Origin: JBHJGO01 sp050331715
GTDB taxonomy: Bacteria > Cyanobacteriota > Cyanobacteriia > Cyanobacteriales > Microcoleaceae
Reading direction: 5' to 3'
Assembly (NCBI GenBank): GCA_050331715.1
Contig: JBHJGO010000124.1
Location: 1 to 64,000, forward strand
DNA: 64,000 bases
Made by a program: the position numbers and the translations under genes
Notes under the pieces: model-generated
What the model saw: the letters and a program-made list of their open reading frames with translations, nothing else
Told to the model about the DNA's origin: nothing
Databases searched by the model: none
Shown here: one piece after another, positions 1 to 7,922 of the stretch
How the letters are laid out: each line of letters begins with the position of its first letter
Position numbering within the stretch: position 1 is the stretch's first letter

Positions 1-1
1 C

Positions 2-193
2 CAATGGTTCCGAGTTCGCTAGAGTGAGGCCATTCACTCTCTTATCTACTGTTCGTAGAGAGCATTCAATGTATTGGAACTCGGGCGTTGGCGACAGCAT
101 ATCGCTAACTGGTATCAACCCCAGCGCGAATTGTTCCTGGATGTGTCTCGTCAATTCATTATGCAGGAGTCCATTTTGCTCAATATTCCTTGA
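2..193 (+). pseudogene. Possible 3' end of an unidentified gene with two in-frame TAG codons
   Basis: One forward frame reads from the window edge to a TGA at 191-193 and looks like protein, for example a segment reading LELGRWRQHIANWYQPQREL near 76-135. It is interrupted by TAG at 20-22 and 56-58. The 43 residues after the second TAG have the residue mix and codon choice of a real amphipathic gene tail. I do not recognise the family, and the 5' part lies outside the window. The two TAGs match a pattern of in-frame TAGs elsewhere in the window. Bases 194-421 hold nothing I can name. Confidence 0.3.
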
Positions 194-421
194 CCTACAT
201 TCTTCGTATTTTGTCAATGCGTAAGTCCTGACGAAGATTATGTTTGTGGAGAACTAGGGGACTTGCTGTGGAAAATCGAATCCTGTTGTGGAAAACCCCT
301 TGCAGGCGAGGCCCGCATCTGAAAGCGGGTTTTTGCTCAAGACGGAAAAAATTTAATGGGATTTTTGGGCTATGCTGCCTTAAGTAATTACTCGCTGTGA
401 ACTCATTTTCCTTATTTTCCA

Positions 422-775
422 ATGGACTACAAGACTGCATACCAATTGGTTTTGGATCAAGGAAAGGCACTGGAGACACAAAAAGACCCAGACGCCTTGC
501 TGAGTCGTCTGCAAAAGGGTCAGTCACCGATTCCAGGACAACTGACAAATATTCTATTGGCGCTCAAGATCCTGTTTGATTGCCTGAAGACAGAATCGAA
601 ATTTGATCGAGAGTTTTCAGCAGCTCTCCATCAATTAGCGATGGAAAGCTACCGACAATTTGTTACAGGTCGAGAACGGGGAGTTGCATGGCCCCCCCTA
701 CTCCAGGAAGATTTGAATCGAGTCGCTGCGGCAGTGCAAAGTATTTTCTCTGGTCAATGGCAGGAAGAAGCCTAG
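422..775 (+). CDS. Conserved cyanobacterial protein of unknown function (117 aa)
   Basis: A small soluble protein starting MDYKTAYQLVLDQGKALETQ, with no signal peptide or membrane segment. From memory, similar ~120-residue proteins occur across cyanobacteria and are sometimes labelled 'dethiobiotin synthase'. It has no P-loop or any other motif of that enzyme, so the label is not supported here. It is predicted mostly helical, with a QDPDALLSRLQKGQSPIPGQ-like central loop (here KDPDALLSRLQKGQSPIPGQ, residues ~21-40). It ends with TAG and stands alone between a non-coding stretch and a convergent gene pair. Confidence 0.75.
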   Translation: MDYKTAYQLVLDQGKALETQKDPDALLSRLQKGQSPIPGQLTNILLALKILFDCLKTESKFDREFSAALHQLAMESYRQFVTGRERGVAWPPLLQEDLNRVAAAVQSIFSGQWQEEA

Positions 776-791
776 TCAGCTAATTCTGCAC

Positions 792-1214
792 TCAGGTTAA
801 GTAGGGACTAATATCCTCTCCACATTCATCTGCCAGGTAGCAAAGGGCTCGGAAGCGAAGACTCACCAGTTCCTCGTAGACCGGATTGAGTTTGCACAGG
901 GGTGGAATTTTCAGTAGAACCCGATTGTGAAATCGAATTACCCGTTCAAACGGACACTGGGCAGGAATCATTTTGCAGACTAGCTTGGCTGTCTTTGGGT
1001 TTTGAGATTCGATAGAGTTCAACCATGTTCTTAGAGGTTGCACTGGAGCAATCTTGAGGCTAAGAAATTCCGTCTTTGAGACCTTGACGAGCAAAGATTT
1101 CAGACTCCGAGAACAAACTTTTTCGATGGGCCGCCAGGGATGGATTTTTTGCTCTGTAGGGCCTGCCCAACTTGCGAAGGCGAGATGAGACAGGGTATAG
1201 TATGCGATATTCAT
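792..1214 (-). CDS. Mo-dependent nitrogenase C-terminal domain family protein
   Basis: The C-terminal ~90 residues match what I know of the cyanobacterial Mo-nitro_C family (Pfam 'Mo-dependent nitrogenase C-terminus'). The run is PLRTWLNSIESQNPKTAKLV, then CKMIPAQCPFER, IPPLCKLNPVYEELV and LRFRALCYLADECGED. Four Cys in this block are typical of the family. Despite the name, these are stand-alone small proteins of unknown function, also present in non-diazotrophs. The N-terminal ~50 residues do not look conserved, so the true start may lie downstream of the ATG at 1214. That ATG overlaps the stop of the preceding frame (TAATG), which would allow translational coupling. No nif gene is nearby. 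Confidence 0.75.
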   Translation of the reverse strand: MNIAYYTLSHLAFASWAGPTEQKIHPWRPIEKVCSRSLKSLLVKVSKTEFLSLKIAPVQPLRTWLNSIESQNPKTAKLVCKMIPAQCPFERVIRFHNRVLLKIPPLCKLNPVYEELVSLRFRALCYLADECGEDISPYLT

Positions 1215-1498
1215 TAGTTCCGTTCTGATCTCATGTTGGTAGCCGGATGCAGGTGTTTAAGGACTGCATAGGCTTTGGGCAACGGCCACGTAGCTAGCAT
1301 ATCCGCAGTCCATTGATTGACAGACTCAACCTGTCTAGGGAGTTGTTCCACTGAGATGGCAATTGATCTAGTCAGAATCTGATACGACTGCGTCTTTGAT
1401 TTTTGTGGCTTTCTTGTCCCACACAATATTGTGCCCCAGAAATTAGGAAATGTTACGGTATTTGAATTACAAGTATAAATGAAACCTATAATAACCAT
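1214..1498 (-). CDS. Hypothetical protein upstream of the Mo-nitro_C gene (94 aa)
   Basis: An open frame whose TAA overlaps the ATG of the downstream gene as TAATG. The N-terminal third is hydrophobic and Cys-containing and does not look like a normal protein start. The second half (VEQLPRQVESVNQWTADMLA) looks more protein-like. The real gene may be shorter, or this may be chance. I recognise no family. Its coupling to the downstream gene is the main reason to keep it. Confidence 0.35.
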   Translation of the reverse strand: MVIIGFIYTCNSNTVTFPNFWGTILCGTRKPQKSKTQSYQILTRSIAISVEQLPRQVESVNQWTADMLATWPLPKAYAVLKHLHPATNMRSERN

Positions 1499-1626
1499 AA
1501 GTAAATTTTATAGATGAATCGGTGTTCTTTAGGAATTTGACTGGTTCGTGAGTTGTATCTCGGTGACTTGCTGGGTTAGGATGCCGCTAGAATATGAGTA
1601 ATTGCTATTGATTCCTAGGATGAGCC

Positions 1627-3318
1627 ATGGTTAGAGATGCTGCTGCCTCAACATTAACTGCCGACTCCCCAGCTAGTCCAACCTTGAGTTTGGTAAATGG
1701 TGGCGGGCCATTTGCTGTTTTTAAAGCCTTACCAGAATATAACCGTGCGAACCGTTTGTATGATGTCGGTCGGTATGAGGCAGCGTTTCTTCACTATGAC
1801 CAGGCGGTTCAGCTTAAGCCAGATTGGTTTTCAGCATGGTTGAGACGGGGCAATAGCTTGCGGAACTTGGAGCGCTACAAAACTGCACTGGCTTCCTATG
1901 ATCGAGCGATAAAGTTAAAACCGGAAAACTACTGGGGCTGGACGTTTCGGGGCATTACACTCAGTCGATTGGAGCGCTAAGAGGAAGCGGTTATCTCCTT
2001 CGACAAAGCGATCAAAATTCATCCGGAGAACTTTGAAGCCTGGTATGAGCGGGGTCTAGCATTGGAAGCGTCTTTGAAGTTTGAAGCTGCTGCTGCATCC
2101 TATAAGCGGGCCATTGAAATTCAACCTGATGCATCGTCGGCCTGGTATCACCAGGGGAATGCCTTGATGAATGAACGCCGATATGCCGATGCCGTTGATG
2201 CCTACAATCGTTCGGTGCAACTCCAACCCAATAACTACGAGGCCTGGTTCAATTTGGGTGAGATGTTGATGAATCAGCACAAGTATAACGAGGCGGTCGC
2301 AACCTATGATCGGGCAATTCGGCTGCAACCCAAAAGTTACCAAGCCTGGTTCAATCGAGGCATTGCTCTACAAAAGTTGCATCGCTATGCAGATGCAGTT
2401 GCTTCCTATGACAAGGTGATTCAGCTTCAACCCCAGGATTACGAAGCCTGGTTCTACCGAGGCATGGCCTTGAAACCCAAATGGCCTCAAGCTGCTCTGG
2501 CCAGTATTGACCGGGCACTCCAGCTTTATCCAGATTCTCCCGCCGTTTGGATCAGTCGAGGTCAGGTTCTAATTGATTTGCAACAATATGGATCTGCGAT
2601 CGCAGCCTTTGACAAAGCAACTCATCTCAACACTAATTTTCCCGAAGCCTGGCTAGGGCGGGGGTTAGCTTTGTACAAGCTCGGGAAGTTTCCCGACGCG
2701 ATCATCGCCTACGACAATGCCCTGCAGGTACAGCCAGACTTTCTAGCGGCCTGGATCAGTCGAGGAGAGACGCTGGAAAAGTTAAACCGATATGAGGAGG
2801 CAGTTACCGCCTACGACAAGGTTCTGCTGCTCACGGGTGAGGATCGTACCCTGGCGGCAAAGGCAGGACTGCAACGGGGAGAAGCACTGGAGAAATTGGA
2901 ACGGCTTGAGGAAGCTGCTGTGGCTTACCGACGGGTAGCTCAGGAACGACCTGATCATTTTGAAGCCTGGATGAAATTGGGGCAAACTCTGGAAAAATTG
3001 GGAGAATATCTCAGTGCCTTTGATGCCTACAAGCATGCCCAGGATCTCTGGCCAGATAATTATCAAGTGGGACTAAAATGCGGTCAGACCCTGGAGCAGG
3101 CGCAGCGGTATCCCGAAGCGATTCAGATCTATGATGGGCTGATTCAGTACACGCCGGGTCTATGTGAAGCGTGGTTATGTCGGGGACGGGTACTGGAGCA
3201 ATTGAACCGTTACCAGGAAGCGCTTAGTTCCTATGGGGTTGCCCTGGAGCTACAACCCAAGTCGAGTGAAGTGGTGACCCATCGCAATCGGTTGATGATG
3301 AAGCTGAGCAATCTCTAG
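1627..3318 (+). pseudogene. Tetratricopeptide-repeat protein interrupted by an in-frame TAA
   Basis: A 564-codon frame encodes about 14 consecutive TPR units of 34 residues, a protein-protein interaction solenoid. A TAA at 1978-1980 splits it exactly at the Tyr of the recurring R-Y-E-E-A helix (…SRLER-stop-EEAVISFDKAI…). Sister repeats in the same protein read NRYEEAVTAYD and QRYPEAIQIYD. The frame continues without shift after the stop, so TAT or TAC changing to TAA is the simplest explanation. If translated separately, the first part is 117 aa and the second could start at TTG 2062 (418 aa). The N-terminal ~35 residues precede the first repeat and show no clear signal peptide. Function unknown; probably a scaffold. 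The reading of a single former gene is strong; whether it is silent in the cell is not known. Confidence 0.85.
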
Positions 3319-3337
3319 GCAGGAAATTAGAGGCGAA

Positions 3338-4525
3338 TTAGGCCGTAAACTCTTCGATGGTTTCGATCTCTCCTAGAGTAACTCTGAGGCTAAAGTCAAG
3401 CCCAACGGGACAGGTGAAGCGTTGCATTTGCAGCATCATGATGTCTGGCTGATCGACAACAACTTTCTTGAGTATCTCGTCTGCGCTTGATAATAAACTG
3501 AGCTGAACACCGGCAGGCAGATAGGACTCACTGGAAATCGGATAGAGTTGCGCCCGTACCCCAATCTGATCGTCTGATTCCTGTTCCAGGTCTAGAACCA
3601 ATGTCACCTGTGTTGTTCCCAAATCCAGGGATTTTACTCGTAGCAGTTGAGTATTGGACGAACGGAGGTCTCCTCTGAATTGATAGCTGGGGTTTGCAGT
3701 GGCTTGCAACTCTGACCAGGATTGCCAACCTGCTTGAATAGTATTGCTAAACCAGTTCTGTAGATTAATTCTTTCAATTCCCTGACGATGGCGATAGAGT
3801 TTTTGTCTAGCCTGGGATTGCTCCATCAACCCACCCCATAGACTGAACGGAATTTCAAGGCGAGGATTCAGAATTTCGGGATTGGCCAGTCGTTGTACCA
3901 GATGATTGATCTGGGTCGTTGAGAGCAGAGAGAGTGGTTCAATTGTGACTTGTGTCGGTTCTTGATGCATAAATTCTTGACTGAGCCACAATAGACCGGG
4001 ATCAGTGATCAGCTGATCTTGGTTTAGGCTGTAGGTGCGATCTTGGGCATCATAGGTTCCAGTCATTTTCAACTGAGCATGGGTTGCGTAGCCCCAGGGT
4101 CTAATCCATCCACCGTCTAGATTAATCTGCACAGCCAGATAGTAATCTCCCATCCAACTTGCCAGATCGACCCATTCTTGGGGTACCCGTAGCTCTTCAG
4201 TATCGATTGCCTCCGTTGGGATTAGGATTAATCGACGTGCAGGAGATGCTGGATTCGTCTCTGATATCGAAAATTCAATCGCCGTGCCATTGACAACTTC
4301 TAGAACACTGGCCAGGGCAATGGAATTCAGCCAGGAAGTAGCATGAGCAACATACTCCGCTTGAATCCAAGGTAAGACAGTCTGTAAACAAAGCTGATTC
4401 AAATAGGCACTCCAGCGGCTAGGGGCCGTTGAAAAGGCCTGGCTTTGTTGCCAAACGCGCTCACAGTTTACGTCTGAGAGATCTAGCCAGTATTCAGGAA
4501 TGTTGATTATAGAAGTCATCATCAT
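3338..4525 (-). CDS. DUF1822 family protein
   Basis: A 395-aa soluble protein with the features I associate with cyanobacterial DUF1822. These are an N-terminal segment (EYWLDLSD, then WQQSQAFSTAPSRWSAYLNQ), a central LILIPTEAIDTEELRVPQEW, WMGDYYLAVQINLDGGWIRP, and WGYATHAQLKMTGTYDAQDR. The C-terminal half is beta-rich, with VTLVLDLEQESDDQIGVRAQ and LPAGVQLSLLS-type segments. The molecular function of the family is unknown; members are often near sigma factors, CHAT proteases or TPR genes. Here it is convergent with the TPR gene, ending 19 bp from it. Three consecutive ATGs at the start make the exact initiation codon uncertain by a few residues. Confidence 0.8.
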   Translation of the reverse strand: MMMTSIINIPEYWLDLSDVNCERVWQQSQAFSTAPSRWSAYLNQLCLQTVLPWIQAEYVAHATSWLNSIALASVLEVVNGTAIEFSISETNPASPARRLILIPTEAIDTEELRVPQEWVDLASWMGDYYLAVQINLDGGWIRPWGYATHAQLKMTGTYDAQDRTYSLNQDQLITDPGLLWLSQEFMHQEPTQVTIEPLSLLSTTQINHLVQRLANPEILNPRLEIPFSLWGGLMEQSQARQKLYRHRQGIERINLQNWFSNTIQAGWQSWSELQATANPSYQFRGDLRSSNTQLLRVKSLDLGTTQVTLVLDLEQESDDQIGVRAQLYPISSESYLPAGVQLSLLSSADEILKKVVVDQPDIMMLQMQRFTCPVGLDFSLRVTLGEIETIEEFTA

Positions 4526-4784
4526 TGGCTCCGCACTTTTGTAACTACCAAGTCGTCCATCGTTACCCCCTCAGAATCGAGTTGAGTTGGATAAGACTAT
4601 TCTTAACTACGTACGCCTAATTCCAAATATGCAAAAAAAGTTAGGGATAAGGTCAGGAAATTTGGGTTTGGTATTTTTGGAGCGATCGCACTAACTTGAC
4701 GCTGTATTGGCCCAAAACCCAATTATACTGGAGACGGCAATTACCCACAGCCCTCCCATAGATAGACGTATCTACAAACCATTC

Positions 4785-5402
4785 ATGACTCTCCCCTACA
4801 CGGCCGACCCGGATATCAACCTGACCACCGCTGACCTGGAGACCGTTCGATGCTGGCTCCTGGATGCCCTTTGCCAGTTGGCCTATCGAGAGGGAGACTT
4901 CACCCTCTCTTCTGGTCAGAAAAGTACCTACTATATCAATGGGAAACAGGTGACGCTTGACCCAAAGGGAGCATTGGCAATTGGTCGTTTGCTACACCAT
5001 CTGTTGCCAGAGAATACCCATGCCGTTGCTGGACTCACCCTGGGGGCTGACCCCATCGTGACCGCTGTCAGTGTTGTGTCTGTCTATGAAAATCATCCCG
5101 TTACAGGACTGATTGTGCGGAAAGAAGCCAAAGGCCACGGAACAAGAGCTTACATTGAAGGGCCAGAACTGTCGGAGGGTACAGTTGTCGCAGTACTAGA
5201 GGATGTAGTAACCACCGGGCAATCGGCCATGAAAGCTGTTGATCGCTTACGGGATGCGGGATATCGAGTGGAACAGGTGATTGCTCTTGTGGATCGAGAA
5301 CAGGGCGGTGAGCAACTTTACCAAAAAGCTGGACTGAAATTTCAAGCGCTTTACACTATTGCAGATTTGCAGGTGCGGGTGCGAAAGTTAAGCGAAGAAT
5401 AA
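4785..5402 (+). CDS. pyrE: Orotate phosphoribosyltransferase
   Basis: Cytoplasmic enzyme of de novo pyrimidine synthesis, converting orotate plus PRPP to OMP and pyrophosphate. The start at ATG 4785 (MTLPYTADPD) gives 205 aa, the usual size. An upstream TTG at 4707 is also in frame but would add an unconserved extension. Seen are FTLSSGQKSTYYINGKQVTL, the catalytic-loop region VRKEAKGHGT, and the PRPP-binding motif VVAVLEDVVTTGQSA (Glu139-Asp140 with this start). A HIP1 octamer lies upstream at 4682. Stand-alone gene; UMP/CTP synthesis later needs pyrG at 55.5-57.2 kb. Termination is TAA. Confidence 0.93.
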   Translation: MTLPYTADPDINLTTADLETVRCWLLDALCQLAYREGDFTLSSGQKSTYYINGKQVTLDPKGALAIGRLLHHLLPENTHAVAGLTLGADPIVTAVSVVSVYENHPVTGLIVRKEAKGHGTRAYIEGPELSEGTVVAVLEDVVTTGQSAMKAVDRLRDAGYRVEQVIALVDREQGGEQLYQKAGLKFQALYTIADLQVRVRKLSEE

Positions 5403-5590
5403 AGATTTGTTACGATTTCGACTCATTTCTCAGAAATATAAAATGGGCTGACCCCCTGAAAGCCTTCAGGTGAAAGGTTACTACTCGCTTTGTACGTGAT
5501 CAATTTAGTTTAAATACGGATAAGTTTTTTTCATAATTTTTGATACATTTAGTACATCTATCGTTACATTCAGACAAATTGGAGAATATT

Positions 5591-6046
5591 ATGACCGGAT
5601 TTATCAGAGGCTTATTTAATCGTGGCGGCGGCAGCAAACAGGCTGAAATCTACCTGGACTCCGACAGCGCCAAAACCTATGGCGATACGAATTACATGCG
5701 TCGTGCGACCGAAGTTAAGAAAACGTTCCCAAAACCCAAGGAAAAGCAAGCAGAGGAGTATTTTAAGTCTGCACCTGTTTCTTCAGTCAAGAAAGCTAAG
5801 TCTTTTGACAGTCCCATGACTCAGAGTGCAATGAATCCTGCGGATAGCTCTGTTCCTAGCCCATCTGGGTTTGCTCAGGCAAGTTCCTTCGCAGAGGCAA
5901 ATTTCCAACCTCAGATGACTGGTAACCGTTTTGGCAGCAAAAGCTTCTCCTCTGGTTCTCCCTACTCCCTGGAGACTGAGCGTCGTCGCCCTGACTCCAA
6001 AATGAACGAGTTCCGCAAGATGGCAAAGGACATGAAGAAGCGTTAA
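5591..6046 (+). CDS. Conserved cyanobacterial protein of unknown function
   Basis: ATG 5591 is preceded by GGAG with a six-base spacer, so I prefer it over an in-frame ATT/ATG-poor extension reaching 5540. The product (~151 aa) begins MTGFIRGLFNRGGGSKQAEI. It has a conserved-looking N-terminal motif (YLDSDSAKTYGDTNYMRR), a low-complexity Ser/Pro/Gln middle, and a basic C-terminus (FRKMAKDMKKR). No membrane segment. From memory the N- and C-terminal blocks recur in cyanobacterial proteins of unknown role; the middle looks disordered. No operon partner. Confidence 0.75.
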   Translation: MTGFIRGLFNRGGGSKQAEIYLDSDSAKTYGDTNYMRRATEVKKTFPKPKEKQAEEYFKSAPVSSVKKAKSFDSPMTQSAMNPADSSVPSPSGFAQASSFAEANFQPQMTGNRFGSKSFSSGSPYSLETERRRPDSKMNEFRKMAKDMKKR

Positions 6047-6123
6047 TTCGCTCCAATACGACCATCAGGATCGACTGTTAGTAATGACGGGGCATTGGGT
6101 GACAGGATTTGCTCATTGTCCCG

Positions 6124-7494
6124 TTAATCTCTTTTATTGAATGCTTCAGACCAGGTTTGTAATGCAGCTTGATGCACCTCCCTCCAACTCACTGCTTGGT
6201 TTCTGGCTAATGCTGCACAATCTTCATATTCTGGGTAAACATTCATCACCTGTTCCCCCTGAAATGCAACTTTGACCCGAATGGAACCGTAGGAGGTTTC
6301 AACTGTCTGGATTTCCCGTTGTAGGATGCGACGTTGTTGTAGAGTATGACGAATTCCCAGCGTTGTAGTCTCTTGAAACAGAATCGCTTCACACACCGAC
6401 CGTTGCACTGGCTTGCAAATCACAGTGATTAAAACCCCCAATCGAGACTTTTTCATGGTCACAGGTTGAGTCAAGACGTCCAATGCCCCGGCTGTTAGTA
6501 ACCGTTCCAACGTATAGGCAATGGCCTGGGGACTTGAATCATCAATCTGTGTTTCCAGAACAGCAACCGTTTCTTCCTGTAAATTCGATTCCTGCAGGGT
6601 AGGTGCTTGATTGACTGATGGATGAGCCGAAGGCTGAATAGATTCGTGACCCTGCTCATGGGAGTGCTCATGGGAATGCTCATGGGAATGGGCATCTTGA
6701 TCATGAGGGGTATGAATGTGTTCTGGCGTTACCTGAAAATGGGGCGAATTAGATTGCTCCCCAATCCATAGCCTGAGAATATTGGGCAGAGCCAGATCCC
6801 GCGAACCCGCTCCCAGACCCACTCTCTGTAAGGTCATCGCAGGGATAGCGCCAAAATGAGTTGCTAGGGTAGTAACAATCGCGGCTCCTGTAGGTGTGAC
6901 CAATTCTTTCTCAATATTGTTGCTGTACAGGGGAACCCGGCGCATCTCCATCAGTTTCAATGTGGCGGGTGCTGGAACCGGGAGGCGACCGTGGGCAGAC
7001 CAGACCGTTCCACCGCCCACAGGTAGAGGAGAACAGTAGAACTGCTCAATTCCCAGCCAATCCAACCCCAAACTGGTTCCCACAATGTCCACAATGGCAT
7101 CGGTAGCGCCGACTTCATGGAAGTGAACGTCCTCAATCCCAACGCCGTGAATGGCTGCCTCTGCTTCAGCCAACTGGTGAAAAATCTTCAAGCTCCAGGT
7201 TTCAGCCTGTGGCGATAATTTTGCCTGGATAATCAGATTTTCAATTTCGGGCAGATGACGCGGATGGGGATGGTTATGAGCATGGGAATCGACTAACAGA
7301 TCCACATGAACTTTGGTCGCTTGCTGACCATTGCGCTGAACGGGTTCTGACCAAATTCGATATTCATGGGAGATGCCGAGTTTCGTTAACTGCTCAATCA
7401 GATATTCCAGGGGGACTCCAGCATGAACCAACGCACCTAGACACATATCTCCAGCGATTCCGGTTGGGCATTGGAAGTAGGCGATTTTAGTCAT
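6124..7494 (-). CDS. larC: Nickel pincer cofactor biosynthesis protein LarC (DUF111)
   Basis: LarC is a CTP-dependent cyclometallase that inserts nickel into the pyridinium dithiocarboxylate precursor to make the lactate racemase-type cofactor. The 456-aa protein starts MTKIAYFQCPTGIAGDMCLG and contains HGVGIEDVHFHEVGATDAIVD (split as HGVGIEDVHF and HEVGATDAIVD), VTPTGAAI and the C-terminal ETQIDDSSPQAIAYTLERLL block. A His-rich loop around residues 250-275 (HSHEHSHEHSHEQGHE) is encoded by a short CATGGGAATG-like DNA repeat near 6655-6705 and probably binds nickel. The two halves that some lactobacilli join by ribosomal frameshifting are continuous here. No larB, larE or racemase is nearby, so partners would be elsewhere. 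Confidence 0.92.
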   Translation of the reverse strand: MTKIAYFQCPTGIAGDMCLGALVHAGVPLEYLIEQLTKLGISHEYRIWSEPVQRNGQQATKVHVDLLVDSHAHNHPHPRHLPEIENLIIQAKLSPQAETWSLKIFHQLAEAEAAIHGVGIEDVHFHEVGATDAIVDIVGTSLGLDWLGIEQFYCSPLPVGGGTVWSAHGRLPVPAPATLKLMEMRRVPLYSNNIEKELVTPTGAAIVTTLATHFGAIPAMTLQRVGLGAGSRDLALPNILRLWIGEQSNSPHFQVTPEHIHTPHDQDAHSHEHSHEHSHEQGHESIQPSAHPSVNQAPTLQESNLQEETVAVLETQIDDSSPQAIAYTLERLLTAGALDVLTQPVTMKKSRLGVLITVICKPVQRSVCEAILFQETTTLGIRHTLQQRRILQREIQTVETSYGSIRVKVAFQGEQVMNVYPEYEDCAALARNQAVSWREVHQAALQTWSEAFNKRD

Positions 7495-7922
7495 TTGTCA
7501 TTGGTTATTGGTCATTTTCATTAATCGTTCCTCATTAGAATATAGCCAGACTGACCAACGGTTTCGGCTGCGTTGCCATCTCGTCCGTGGGTCAACTGTG
7601 GACTGCTGAGCAAAATCCGCTGAAGTGGATTGGGAGCTTACAGAAGCGATTGATTCGAAGCCAACTCATTCATTGAGCCTCATCAAGATGCTGAACTCCG
7701 AGAGTCGCATTAGTCAGAAATAACACTATTTGTGGTGGTATTGCTGGAAAGAACAACACTATATTTAGATTTATTCCTATCTTCTTTCCATTGAGAAGAT
7801 CGAGATTGCTTCATTAAACAAATCAAATAAAAGATTAAATTTGCTATCTTAGACTCAATCGTCAATAATTATAAATTAGTCCTATAAATCCTATGGGACG
7901 ATAGTTCTGTCTGTGCTGTCTC
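7495..7922. other. Intergenic region between divergent larC and sbcC
   Basis: The 428-bp region carries the upstream regions of both genes. Just before larC (7497-7516) it has TTGGTTA/TTGGTCA-like heptamers, a short version of the repeat at 57.36 kb. One frame around 7550-7600 (DQRFRLRCHLV) faintly recalls the tail of a transposase, but it is too short to call. The right half is AT-rich and likely holds the sbcC promoter; I see no clear -10/-35 pair. Confidence 0.5.

Noticed and set aside
7550..7600. Transposase-like tail DQRFRLRCHLV before sbcC, and similar RLNHTFRQR at 44.28 kb
   Set aside because: Only ~10-20 residues each with no inverted repeats or target duplications; resemblance is from memory and too weak to call an IS remnant.
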